From the NCBI GenBank assembly GCA_020436025.1, contig JAGQYP010000011.1:1-64000 (forward strand): a stretch of 64,000 bases of DNA. The letters run 5' to 3'. A program made the position numbers and the translations under genes. Origin of the DNA: Crocinitomicaceae bacterium (GTDB taxonomy: Bacteria; Bacteroidota; Bacteroidia; Flavobacteriales_D; Crocinitomicaceae). This document shows positions 53,782-61,077 of this stretch, piece by piece; the first letter of the stretch is position 1; the number at the start of each line of letters is the position of its first letter. The notes under the pieces are model-generated. The model was not told the origin of the DNA and did no database searches. It worked only from the letters and a program-made list of their open reading frames with translations.

Positions 53782-54996
53782 CTATTCCCCAATTTTAAGC
53801 TTATGCCCCAACTTTTCTTTTTTGGTTTTAAGATAGTTTTCATTGTGGACATTGCATTCGATTTCGATTGGAACATTATCCACGATTTCAAGACCGTAAC
53901 CATTCAAACCTGTCATTTTTCTTGGGTTATTCGTAATCAAACGGATATTAGTGATATTCAAACTCCTCAAAATTTGGGCCCCGATTCCGTAATCTCTTTC
54001 GTCCATTTTGAACCCAAGTTCTAGATTGGCTTCTACCGTATCGTACCCTTCTTCCTGGAGTTTGTAGGCTTTTAATTTATTCACTAACCCAATGCCTCTT
54101 CCTTCTTGATTCATGTATAGTACGCAACCTTGGCCTTCTTTTTCAATCATATCAAGAGCTGTTCTTAACTGAGGACCGCAATCACATCTCAAAGAATCCA
54201 AGATATCTCCTGTAAAACAAGAAGAATGTACTCTGACCAAAACAGGATCCCCTTCTTTCCACTCCCCTTTCATGATTGCTAAATGCTCTTCACCTGTGGT
54301 GGTTTGTCTGAAAGCAGCCAATTTAAAATCACCATGAGTTGTGGGCATGTTTACTTCAACAATTTTCTCAACCAATGATTCATTCTTCATACGGTAAGCG
54401 ATCAAATCCTTGATGGTAACAATTTTCAGATCATGCTTTTTAGCGATCTCGATGAGTTGTGGCATTCTAGCCATTGTTCCATCTTCATTCATGATCTCTA
54501 CAATTGCTCCCGCTGGTTCAAAACCTGCTAATCTTGCAAAGTCAATCGCTGCTTCTGTGTGACCTGCTCTTCTCAGTACACCCCCAGCCTTAGCTCGTAA
54601 AGGAAATATGTGACCAGGTTTTCCTAATTCTTCTGGTCTGGTATTGGGATCTATTAATGCTTTAATCGTTTTTGCTCTGTCTTGAGCAGAAATTCCAGTG
54701 GTACATCCATGACCAATCAAATCAATTGAAACTGTAAAGGGCGTTTCATATGCTGCAGAGTTGGATTGAACCATCATTTCCAAACCTAATTCATCGCATC
54801 TTTCTTCAATCAAAGGGGCGCAAATTAGTCCTCTTCCGTGTGTCGCCATGAAATTGATTACTTCTGGAGTTACATTTCTAGCAGCCGTTAGAAAATCGCC
54901 TTCATTTTCACGATCTTCATCATCAGCAACGATAATCACCTTCCCTGCTTTAATATCCTCTATCGCTTCTTCTATCGTATTCAACTGAAATTCCAT
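53782..54996 (-). CDS. ribBA: Bifunctional 3,4-DHBP synthase / GTP cyclohydrolase II
   Basis: A 404-aa fusion that makes both riboflavin precursors. Residues about 1-205 are DHBP synthase (RibB): the [11 protein letters not shown] metal and substrate motif and [13 protein letters not shown]. Residues about 206-404 are GTP cyclohydrolase II (RibA): the zinc-binding [15 protein letters not shown] and [11 protein letters not shown]. Both active sites are intact. Only 48 bases separate its ATG from the upstream glycosyltransferase, too few for an FMN riboswitch; a TATTTTTG element in that gap could be its promoter. The flavin products serve NqrB, NqrC and NqrF, among others. Confidence 0.96.
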   Translation of the reverse strand: MEFQLNTIEEAIEDIKAGKVIIVADDEDRENEGDFLTAARNVTPEVINFMATHGRGLICAPLIEERCDELGLEMMVQSNSAAYETPFTVSIDLIGHGCTTGISAQDRAKTIKALIDPNTRPEELGKPGHIFPLRAKAGGVLRRAGHTEAAIDFARLAGFEPAGAIVEIMNEDGTMARMPQLIEIAKKHDLKIVTIKDLIAYRMKNESLVEKIVEVNMPTTHGDFKLAAFRQTTTGEEHLAIMKGEWKEGDPVLVRVHSSCFTGDILDSLRCDCGPQLRTALDMIEKEGQGCVLYMNQEGRGIGLVNKLKAYKLQEEGYDTVEANLELGFKMDERDYGIGAQILRSLNITNIRLITNNPRKMTGLNGYGLEIVDNVPIEIECNVHNENYLKTKKEKLGHKLKIGE

Positions 54997-55012
54997 TACC
55001 TATAATTTTCTG

Positions 55013-55020
55013 CAAAAATA
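55013..55020 (-). promoter_or_regulatory. Possible -7 promoter element for ribBA
   Basis: TATTTTTG on the minus strand matches TAnnTTTG and ends 16 bases before the ribBA ATG. The surrounding GGCTATTTTTGCA is identical to the one upstream of mnmE. No clear -33 element is seen. Confidence 0.35.
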
Positions 55021-55044
55021 GCCAATAATAAACGGAAAAACGAA

Positions 55045-56214
55045 CTATTTGTTCATTATGTCAATTAGCTTCTGAGTGGATTTATTCCAATTAAAGTGGT
55101 TCTGAACAAATCTTCTTCCATTTTCGGAAATTTTCTCGTAAAGTTCTTTGTCCTCAAATAGTTGTTGAATTTGTTCTATAAATTCATCCTTAGAATTGGC
55201 TACTAAAATCTCTTCTCCTACCTTTGCACCTAGAGGTTTGTTACCTAAATCTGTTGTGATACAAGGTAGACTCATCGCCATAGCTTCCAAAAGCTTGTTT
55301 TGCACCCCAGTACCAATAAACATTGGAGCGATAAAAATTTTAGCATCTCGATAAACAACTCGAATATCTTCAACCCATCCAGTTTGTTTGACATTCTCTG
55401 AAATTTTTCCGAAAGACAACTTATCTGAATTCGCACCTGAAATCAAAAAATTAAAGGAAGAAAGCTCAGGAGCTATTGATTTTGCGATAAATTCAGCTGC
55501 CTTTATGTTTGGTGGATAGGACATATTTCCGGTAAAAAGCACATTGCATTGATTCTCCCATTTCGAATTGACATCAAAGAATTTCTCATCAATTCCGTTC
55601 TCTATGATTTCAATTTTCTTTCGATCCACATGAAAAATAAATTCGCGATCTATTTCAGAAATGATTGTTTTATGCTCGAAGTATTCGAAAATAAGTGATT
55701 CGTATTTTAGTAATCGCTTATTTTCGGACTTAAATAGTGGTTTAATCAACCAATTCGCATCTTTTATTCTTCTTTCAATCCCTTTGCTAAAGGCGTCCAT
55801 ATAATCTATGGTTTTAGGAATATGATGAATGTTCTTCACATATTCAGCAGTTCGAATTAATTGCGAATAAATATGATCAGGTTGACAATTTTGGATGTAC
55901 TGCAGAATATCCTTTTTAACTCTTGAATTGTAGAAATAGGCAACCTGAAAAGGTAGTCCTGAAATAGTGGCTTTTAATAAATTGAATAATCTGGATGCTT
56001 TTGTAATCCGATACAGTTTAATTTCTTTGCAATAGGGCTCTAAAGTAGAAAAGTCATACCATTGAGCTTCCGTATCCAAACAAATCAAAAAGATTTCATA
56101 AGATTCGGATAGGTATTTTATTTGATAGAAAGCCCTGAGTTTATCTCCTTTATCTAATTTAGAAGGAACTCTGGAAAGTAGCATGACTAACTTTTTCTTT
56201 TCAGAAGAGCTCAT
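55045..56214 (-). CDS. GT4-type glycosyltransferase
   Basis: A 389-aa GT-B-fold protein. The N-terminal domain begins KKLVMLLSRVPSKLDKGDKLR and includes TIIS-type acceptor regions. The C-terminal nucleotide-sugar-binding domain is seen in NVLFTGNMSYPPNIKAAEF, IFIAPMFIGTGVQNKLLEAMAM and CITTDLGNKPLGA, the usual EAMAxGxP area with Gly-Thr-Gly. It likely adds a sugar during surface polysaccharide or glycolipid synthesis. It overlaps the preceding GT4 gene by 14 bases. Donor and acceptor are unknown. Confidence 0.88.
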   Translation of the reverse strand: MSSSEKKKLVMLLSRVPSKLDKGDKLRAFYQIKYLSESYEIFLICLDTEAQWYDFSTLEPYCKEIKLYRITKASRLFNLLKATISGLPFQVAYFYNSRVKKDILQYIQNCQPDHIYSQLIRTAEYVKNIHHIPKTIDYMDAFSKGIERRIKDANWLIKPLFKSENKRLLKYESLIFEYFEHKTIISEIDREFIFHVDRKKIEIIENGIDEKFFDVNSKWENQCNVLFTGNMSYPPNIKAAEFIAKSIAPELSSFNFLISGANSDKLSFGKISENVKQTGWVEDIRVVYRDAKIFIAPMFIGTGVQNKLLEAMAMSLPCITTDLGNKPLGAKVGEEILVANSKDEFIEQIQQLFEDKELYEKISENGRRFVQNHFNWNKSTQKLIDIMNK

Positions 56215-57394
56215 TGTAAAATTCGATTAACTCATTGATTATCTTCTCATTATCAAACTTGCCTTCAATCAATTCTCTAGCATTTTTTCCAATCCTAATA
56301 ATTTCTTTTGGATTATCAGAAATGTACTGAATCTTTTCTCTGAATTGTTTCGGAGTATCTGCAATTAAAATATTTTCGCCATCGGTATAACCAATCCCTT
56401 CTGCTCCAATTGAAGTGGAAATAATTGTTTTACCGAGTGCCATCCCTTCAATAATTTTCACTCTTATTCCTGAGGCTGAAAGTAGTGGAACCACCATGAC
56501 ATCATATTGATTCATGAAATCATAAGCCGAGTCTACCTCTCCGTGAATGGCTATTTTTTGACTTTCCTCTCTAAGCAGCCAATCTGGCATATTTCTTCCG
56601 GCCAATTGAATTTTAAAGCTGTCATTGGTTTTCTTAATTACTTTATCAATCAACCACAAAATCCCTTCTTGATTCGGACTCCAGTCCATGGAACCAATAT
56701 GAAAGAAAGACACTTCTTTTGGGGCTTTCGTCTTTTCTTGGTAAGGAATTTCTGTCAAACATATTCCAAATGGAATCGATCGAATAGGAACTTTGCATTT
56801 TAATTCTTGAAATCGATCTGTATCTTTAGAACTAATAGAAGCAATTGCATCAACCTTATTGATCACATCTAGCTCATAAGCTTTGAGGTTTTTCGCAAGA
56901 TGTTTGAGATATAATTTCTTTAGCTTTTTACCTTCAGTATCAGATAATCGCTCCCAAATCAGGTATTCCAAATTATGAGATCTCAGAACTATTTTGGCCT
57001 TTGAATGTCTCTTAATGGTTCCCAAATATGGAGTCATGAAAATCGATTCGAGGTGTACCAGGTCGAAATTTTCAGAATCCAGAATGGTAATCAATTTCTT
57101 TTCAAAATCAGGAGAAAAAAATCTAGAAACATTGTATGAATCCCGAGTTACTAAACAAGAAAAAGCGTCCACAATATTTAATCGAACATCAATATAAACA
57201 CTTTCTGGATTAACCGCCTTTCTAATTTTTGGAGGGAATTTCGATACTTTGAATGGATGTTTGTCAGTGGAAACTGTAAGAACTTTCACATCGATTCCAG
57301 CATTCACTAGCCCACTTGTAATATTCCCCATGGCAATAGACCCACCATCATATGATGGAAACGGAGGTTTATTACATAATTGAAGTATTTTCAT
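56201..57394 (-). CDS. GT4-type glycosyltransferase
   Basis: A 397-aa GT-B-fold protein, paralogous in layout to the next gene. The N-terminus has the donor-loop type LCNKPPFPSYDGGSIAMGNI. The C-terminal domain has SFFHIGSMDWSPNQEGILWL, LAGRNMPDW, and VMVVPLLSASGIRVKIIEGMALGK with the conserved Gly/Ser and Glu of the sugar-nucleotide site. Its ATG overlaps the LptF/LptG-type stop by four bases (ATGA), so the three genes are coupled. Envelope glycan synthesis is likely. Confidence 0.88.
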   Translation of the reverse strand: MKILQLCNKPPFPSYDGGSIAMGNITSGLVNAGIDVKVLTVSTDKHPFKVSKFPPKIRKAVNPESVYIDVRLNIVDAFSCLVTRDSYNVSRFFSPDFEKKLITILDSENFDLVHLESIFMTPYLGTIKRHSKAKIVLRSHNLEYLIWERLSDTEGKKLKKLYLKHLAKNLKAYELDVINKVDAIASISSKDTDRFQELKCKVPIRSIPFGICLTEIPYQEKTKAPKEVSFFHIGSMDWSPNQEGILWLIDKVIKKTNDSFKIQLAGRNMPDWLLREESQKIAIHGEVDSAYDFMNQYDVMVVPLLSASGIRVKIIEGMALGKTIISTSIGAEGIGYTDGENILIADTPKQFREKIQYISDNPKEIIRIGKNARELIEGKFDNEKIINELIEFYNELF

Positions 57395-58995
57395 TTGCGT
57401 GGGTTCTTGCGCAAATTTAGTCTTTTAAATATTCTTAGAAAACCGAAAACTTTCAAAATTGATTCCTTTCTGAAAATTTGAGAATCATTTGAAGCTTTTA
57501 CAAGAATGAAAATTGAAAGTGGTGCTAAAATAAAGGTGCTCAGCCACATTCCTAACCAAGGCTCAAGTACCTGGGACTTCACCATTTTCTCTCCCGTTAT
57601 CATGAGCACATAATATATGATGAAAAGGAAAACAGAAACCACTATTGGCATACCCAAACCTCCTTTTCTAATAATAGCTCCCAACGGTGCCCCAATTAAA
57701 AACAGTACCATGATAGAAAAAGAAAGTGTGAATTTTCGATGCCATTCCATTTTATATTTATCCAGACTCATTTTTCTATTATTCATGATTTGGATGTATT
57801 GAACCAATTCGTTTTTTCGATTTCGCAATTTTACTGCTGAAGACTGAATTGTTTTATTCCATTGGGTGTCTGTCCACAAAGATGGATTGACGATTTTTTC
57901 CATGTTCGCCACAGTCGGAACGAAATCTTTTTCTTCTTCTTCTATTGGTTTGTTGTTCATTTCAGCCAACTTAGCATCTTGAGCTTGATGAATTTTATTG
58001 ATCTTATCATTATTTTCGACTAGTTTACCTGAAATATCATTTGCTTTTGACTTCACGGTGTCAATTCCTTTATTTAAGCCATATTTCTCTTGATTAATGA
58101 TGAAATATTCATGCTGATTTTTAATGTTTTTACTGAAGCTTTGTAAAATCTCTTGATTTAAATCGGCAACCGAATCCAGTGCATTTTCTAACTGATAAAT
58201 ATTGAGCATCTCCACATTATTCTTGAAGATTTCCTGATTGGATCTATTTGTAGAAAACCCAGATAAATCGAAGCGAATAGTTGCTTTTTCGAATTTAGAT
58301 TTTCTAAATGGCATATTTCTAGCATTTTTCCCATCAGAAGGATTCACACTTTCATAGACACGACCATTCATAAGTTCCAGGAACAAATACTTTTCATCCT
58401 GAGAATTATACATATGCCCTTTCTCAGCTCTGATTACGCTTATGTTGCGAGGAGCACTGTGATCATAAATGACTATATCTTCTAGTTTAGAGTTTTCCTT
58501 GTCAATTTTTGCGGCCTTTATCGCATACCCATCGAAATTGTAGTAAAATTCACCTGCATCTAGACTAAAAGTCGGTTTTTGCTGTTGAATATCATAAATG
58601 ATCCACCTCCATTTAAGATTAGCTACAGGAAGCGCATAATTTGAGAAATAGAAAGTCCCAATCGACAAAACAACCATCAAACTAAATAGAGGAAATAGTA
58701 TTCTGTAAAGCGAAAGTCCAGATGCTTTTAAAGCGGTTAGCTCATTGTTTTCAGCAAGATTACCCAAAGTCATGATAGAAGAAATCAATACTGCTAAGGG
58801 AAGTGCTAAAGGAATAATACTGGCAGATACAAAAAATAAGAGTTCCAGTATGATGAAAGTATCCAAACCCTTTCCCATGAGGTCGTCTATGTATTTCCAA
58901 AAGAATTGCATCACCAATAAGAATATTGATATTGCGAATGTGATGGCAAAGGGTCCTACAAAGGACTTAATCGTAAATGTGTGTAATTTTTTCAA
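57391..58995 (-). CDS. LptF/LptG family permease (YjgP/YjgQ)
   Basis: A 534-aa membrane subunit of the lipopolysaccharide export ABC transporter. Three N-terminal helices (about 13-110) and three C-terminal helices (about 425-515) flank a long periplasmic beta-jellyroll/coiled domain. The signature FTIKSFVGPFAITFAISIFLLVMQ leads. The start is TTG at 58995; an in-frame stop lies immediately upstream and the first ATG is 28 residues in, so TTG is required. The periplasmic insertion is longer than in E. coli. It is followed by the two coupled glycosyltransferase genes. Confidence 0.9.
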   Translation of the reverse strand: MKKLHTFTIKSFVGPFAITFAISIFLLVMQFFWKYIDDLMGKGLDTFIILELLFFVSASIIPLALPLAVLISSIMTLGNLAENNELTALKASGLSLYRILFPLFSLMVVLSIGTFYFSNYALPVANLKWRWIIYDIQQQKPTFSLDAGEFYYNFDGYAIKAAKIDKENSKLEDIVIYDHSAPRNISVIRAEKGHMYNSQDEKYLFLELMNGRVYESVNPSDGKNARNMPFRKSKFEKATIRFDLSGFSTNRSNQEIFKNNVEMLNIYQLENALDSVADLNQEILQSFSKNIKNQHEYFIINQEKYGLNKGIDTVKSKANDISGKLVENNDKINKIHQAQDAKLAEMNNKPIEEEEKDFVPTVANMEKIVNPSLWTDTQWNKTIQSSAVKLRNRKNELVQYIQIMNNRKMSLDKYKMEWHRKFTLSFSIMVLFLIGAPLGAIIRKGGLGMPIVVSVFLFIIYYVLMITGEKMVKSQVLEPWLGMWLSTFILAPLSIFILVKASNDSQIFRKESILKVFGFLRIFKRLNLRKNPRK

Positions 58996-59033
58996 TGCTT
59001 AAATAACAAAGAAAAAGAGAAAATATTGTTGAA

Positions 59034-59423
59034 TTAACAGCCTAAAACGTGCATGAGTTCTGCTACTTGGTTCTCCCAAAGTAATTGAGCTTCTTCCAGC
59101 TCGTCTTCTTCAGCAAAATCAGTCACAATAAGGGCTACATCTTTCGTGATATCATCCACAACAATCTTCAATTCGAAATAAGTTTTCAAACCTTCTTCTT
59201 CGTCTTCGATCCACTGAAACTTAATGGACTCACCACTTTTAGCCGACAGTTTTCTAGCTTCTTCTTCAGCGCCATCCCAGATGAAAGTAAAAGTGTCATC
59301 TCTTAAATTAACATCATCTGCAAACCACTCGCTCAACCCACTAGGAGTACTCAACATATTATACAGAACTTTTGTTGATGTTTTGATCACGAACTCCAAT
59401 TGGTATTTTTCCTTCTGCGACAT
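59034..59423 (-). CDS. START-like domain protein
   Basis: A 129-aa acidic protein of the SRPBCC/START-like group found in Bacteroidota. The helix-grip pattern is visible: YQLEFVIKTSTKVLYNMLSTPSGLSEWFADDVN, then FTFIWDGAEEEARKLS and FELKIVVDDITKDVALIVTDFA, ending in a long C-terminal helix. Such folds bind hydrophobic ligands, but no ligand is known for this group. It lies 38 bases upstream of the LptF/LptG gene on the same strand and may be in its operon. Confidence 0.88.
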   Translation of the reverse strand: MSQKEKYQLEFVIKTSTKVLYNMLSTPSGLSEWFADDVNLRDDTFTFIWDGAEEEARKLSAKSGESIKFQWIEDEEEGLKTYFELKIVVDDITKDVALIVTDFAEEDELEEAQLLWENQVAELMHVLGC

Positions 59424-59658
59424 TATCTATCTGAATTTATAGCTATTAGTAAGTTTAACTGTTTTATTGTGGCGGGCAATATAAGAATTTTTTTTCAATC
59501 CCTTGAATTCTTTTTTTGGTATGAAAAAGCCGCTAAAATATTGTCATTTAAGCAAATAAAAACGTCAGTATCCTATTTTATCTGAATGATATAAATTGTA
59601 AAAATTTTTAAATCCAGAAATTCAAAAGCATTTCTTTTCTTGAATTTTAAAAATATTA

Positions 59659-59666
59659 TATCTTTG
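59659..59666 (+). promoter_or_regulatory. -7 promoter element of the tRNA gene
   Basis: TATCTTTG fits TAnnTTTG and lies 25 bases before the tRNA. The 19-base position upstream holds TTTC and a CTTG is 16 bases upstream, so the -33 half is only approximate. Confidence 0.55.
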
Positions 59667-59691
59667 CCCCCGCAAAACCAATTTGCAATAT

Positions 59692-59765
59692 GGCGAGATA
59701 GCTCAGTTGGTTAGAGCGCAGGATTCATAACCCTGAGGTCCCGAGTTCAACTCTCGGTCTCGCTA
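59692..59765 (+). tRNA. tRNA with CAT anticodon (Met; Ile2 not excluded)
   Basis: A 74-base cloverleaf. The acceptor arm is GGCGAGA with TCTCGCT (one G-T pair at the end), discriminator A at 59765. The D arm is GCTC/GAGC, the anticodon arm CAGGA-TTCATAA-CCCTG with CAT at 59726-59728, the variable region AGGTC and the T arm CCGAG-TTCAACT-CTCGG. The 3' CCA is not encoded. The innermost anticodon-stem pair is A-C (59723/59731). It is not an initiator: the GGG/CCC stem is absent. Elongator Met is most likely; a lysidine-modified Ile tRNA with the same anticodon cannot be ruled out. A hairpin terminator follows. Confidence 0.93.
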
Positions 59766-59771
59766 CAAGAA

Positions 59772-59798
59772 AGCTCAATAGAAACATTGGGCTTTTTT
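59772..59798 (+). terminator. Terminator of the tRNA gene
   Basis: AGCTCAAT pairs with ATTGGGCT (one G-T pair) around AGAAAC, followed by six T. It begins 7 bases after the tRNA. Confidence 0.88.
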
Positions 59799-59814
59799 AT
59801 TTCCAATAAATTTT

Positions 59815-59870
59815 ACGTAGGATTCATATCCGTCAGCTGACGGACCCGAGTTCAACTCTCGGTCTCGCTA
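59815..59870 (+). pseudogene. Decayed tRNA 3' half with a palindrome insertion, copy 2
   Basis: ACGTAGGATTCATA (like the anticodon arm of the intact gene) is followed by a 16-base perfect palindrome, TCCGTCAGCTGACGGA (59829-59844), where the anticodon 3' stem and variable region should be. Then come an intact T arm (CCGAG-TTCAACT-CTCGG) and the acceptor 3' side with discriminator A at 59870. The 5' half of the tRNA is absent, so no functional tRNA can form. Confidence 0.85.
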
Positions 59871-59876
59871 CAAGAA

Positions 59877-59903
59877 AGCTCGATGGAAACATTGGGCTTT
59901 TTT
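59877..59903 (+). terminator. Second hairpin terminator, after tRNA remnant copy 2
   Basis: AGCTCGAT pairs with ATTGGGCT around GGAAAC, followed by six T. It is a copy of the tRNA terminator with one substitution in the left arm and loop. Confidence 0.85.
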
Positions 59904-59920
59904 ATTTCCAATAAATTTTA

Positions 59921-60025
59921 CGCAGGATTAGCTATCGCTGAGATCGCTGCGCTAAGTTCATATCCGTCAGCTGACGGACCCGAGTTTCCGCCAGTGGACG
60001 GACAGGCCGAGTCTCGGTCTCGCTA
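59921..60025 (+). pseudogene. Decayed tRNA 3' half with three insertions, copy 3
   Basis: CGCAGGATT (anticodon arm) is interrupted by a 27-29 base element (59930-59958), then CATA, then the same 16-base palindrome as in copy 2 (59963-59978). The T arm starts CCCGAGTT but is broken by a third element (59987-60011), with TCTCGG-TCTCGCTA completing the 3' end. The tRNA framework can be recovered by removing the three insertions. Confidence 0.8.
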
Positions 60026-60031
60026 CAAGAA

Positions 60032-60057
60032 AGCCTGATGGAAACATCGGGCTTTTT
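60032..60057 (+). terminator. Third hairpin terminator, after tRNA remnant copy 3
   Basis: AGCCTGAT pairs with ATCGGGCT around GGAAAC, followed by five T. Compared with the first copy, an A-T pair has become G-C on both strands, so the stem is maintained. Confidence 0.85.
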
Positions 60058-60105
60058 ATTTGTAACATTTTCTATATTTAGAGCTTATTATTCAAAACCT
60101 TTACA

Positions 60106-61044
60106 ATGAAAACAAAATTAACTGCGCTAGCCCTGAGTGTATTTCTATGTCTTTCATCTACAATTGGTCAGACCGAAATCGATGTAAAGACCAAAAACAA
60201 GATGCACAAAGAATTCACTAAAAACTTCAGTAATTACATTTATATCCCGAGTGGAACAATTGCTGAGAGTGAATATTCTGAAAAGAAAGTTGCCCTTAAA
60301 AAATTCAGAATTTATAATGCTGAAATTACAAATGATGAATGGAAGTATTTCATTACTGGAATTTCTAAGGATATATCAAAAGATTCTGTTTTAAAATTGT
60401 TACCCGATACAACATTGTGGACAACCTATTTCCCAAGCTATGGGAGTACTAAAGATTATTATTATTCGCACCCTGCATACGCTAAATATCCTGTTACGAA
60501 TGTAAGCAGAGAACAAATCGACGTTTTTTGTAAGTGGGTAACTCAAGAAATCAATAAAAGTGAGAAATGTCCCTACAAGGAAGTGAAAGTTAGATTACCA
60601 AAAGAGCACGAATGGATGTATGCTGCCGGTGGAATGCTGACAAACGCTGTTTTCCCATGGGGATCGACTGATGTATATGATACTGAGGGAAAAATGAAAG
60701 CGAATTTTCTCCCAATAAATCAATACAATATCAAAAGAGATTCTTTAACAGGTAAATTATCCTTTACTGAGTACCCCAAACGTATGATTGGAGACCGAGA
60801 ACATTATAAAGAATTAGTCAACATGACGGTTCACGTTTTAGAATTTAAACCGAATGATTATGGTCTGTATAATATGGCAGGGAACGTTGCTGAATTTGTT
60901 GAAGAAGAAGGAATAACTAAAGGTGGTTCTTTTGATGACCCAGCTTATTATTTAAATATCTACAAAAGGCAGTATTATCAGGCAGGAAAAAGCGCTCATC
61001 CAACAAGAGGCTTTCGCATTCTTTTAGAAATTATTGAATACTAA
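60106..61044 (+). CDS. Secreted formylglycine-generating-enzyme-fold protein (GldK/J-like)
   Basis: A 312-aa protein with a signal peptide (MKTKLTALALSVFLCLSSTIGQ; no lipobox) and an FGE/SUMF1 fold: YIPSGTIAESEY, KYPVTNVSREQIDVFCKWV, VRLPKEHEWMYAAGG, GLYNMAGNVAEFVEEEG and TRGFRILLE. The active-site Cys pair of true FGE is absent from the C-terminal part, where only GGSFDDPAYYLN is found, so it is probably not catalytic. It resembles GldJ/GldK-type structural proteins of gliding and T9SS, but is shorter. It is probably co-transcribed with the TonB receptor 33 bases downstream. Confidence 0.82.
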   Translation: MKTKLTALALSVFLCLSSTIGQTEIDVKTKNKMHKEFTKNFSNYIYIPSGTIAESEYSEKKVALKKFRIYNAEITNDEWKYFITGISKDISKDSVLKLLPDTTLWTTYFPSYGSTKDYYYSHPAYAKYPVTNVSREQIDVFCKWVTQEINKSEKCPYKEVKVRLPKEHEWMYAAGGMLTNAVFPWGSTDVYDTEGKMKANFLPINQYNIKRDSLTGKLSFTEYPKRMIGDREHYKELVNMTVHVLEFKPNDYGLYNMAGNVAEFVEEEGITKGGSFDDPAYYLNIYKRQYYQAGKSAHPTRGFRILLEIIEY

Positions 61045-61077
61045 ACAAAATAGCCTTAATTTTATTCTTTATATAGA

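Noticed and set aside
54997..55044. FMN riboswitch before ribBA
   Set aside because: The gap is only 48 bases, too short for the conserved RFN fold, and no matching hairpins are seen.
59692..60057. Integrative element using the tRNA as attachment site
   Set aside because: No integrase or cargo genes are found within the window; partial tRNA copies alone are not sufficient evidence.
59766..60060. A tandem array of several functional tRNA genes
   Set aside because: Only the first copy has a complete cloverleaf; the two later copies lack the 5' half and are interrupted.
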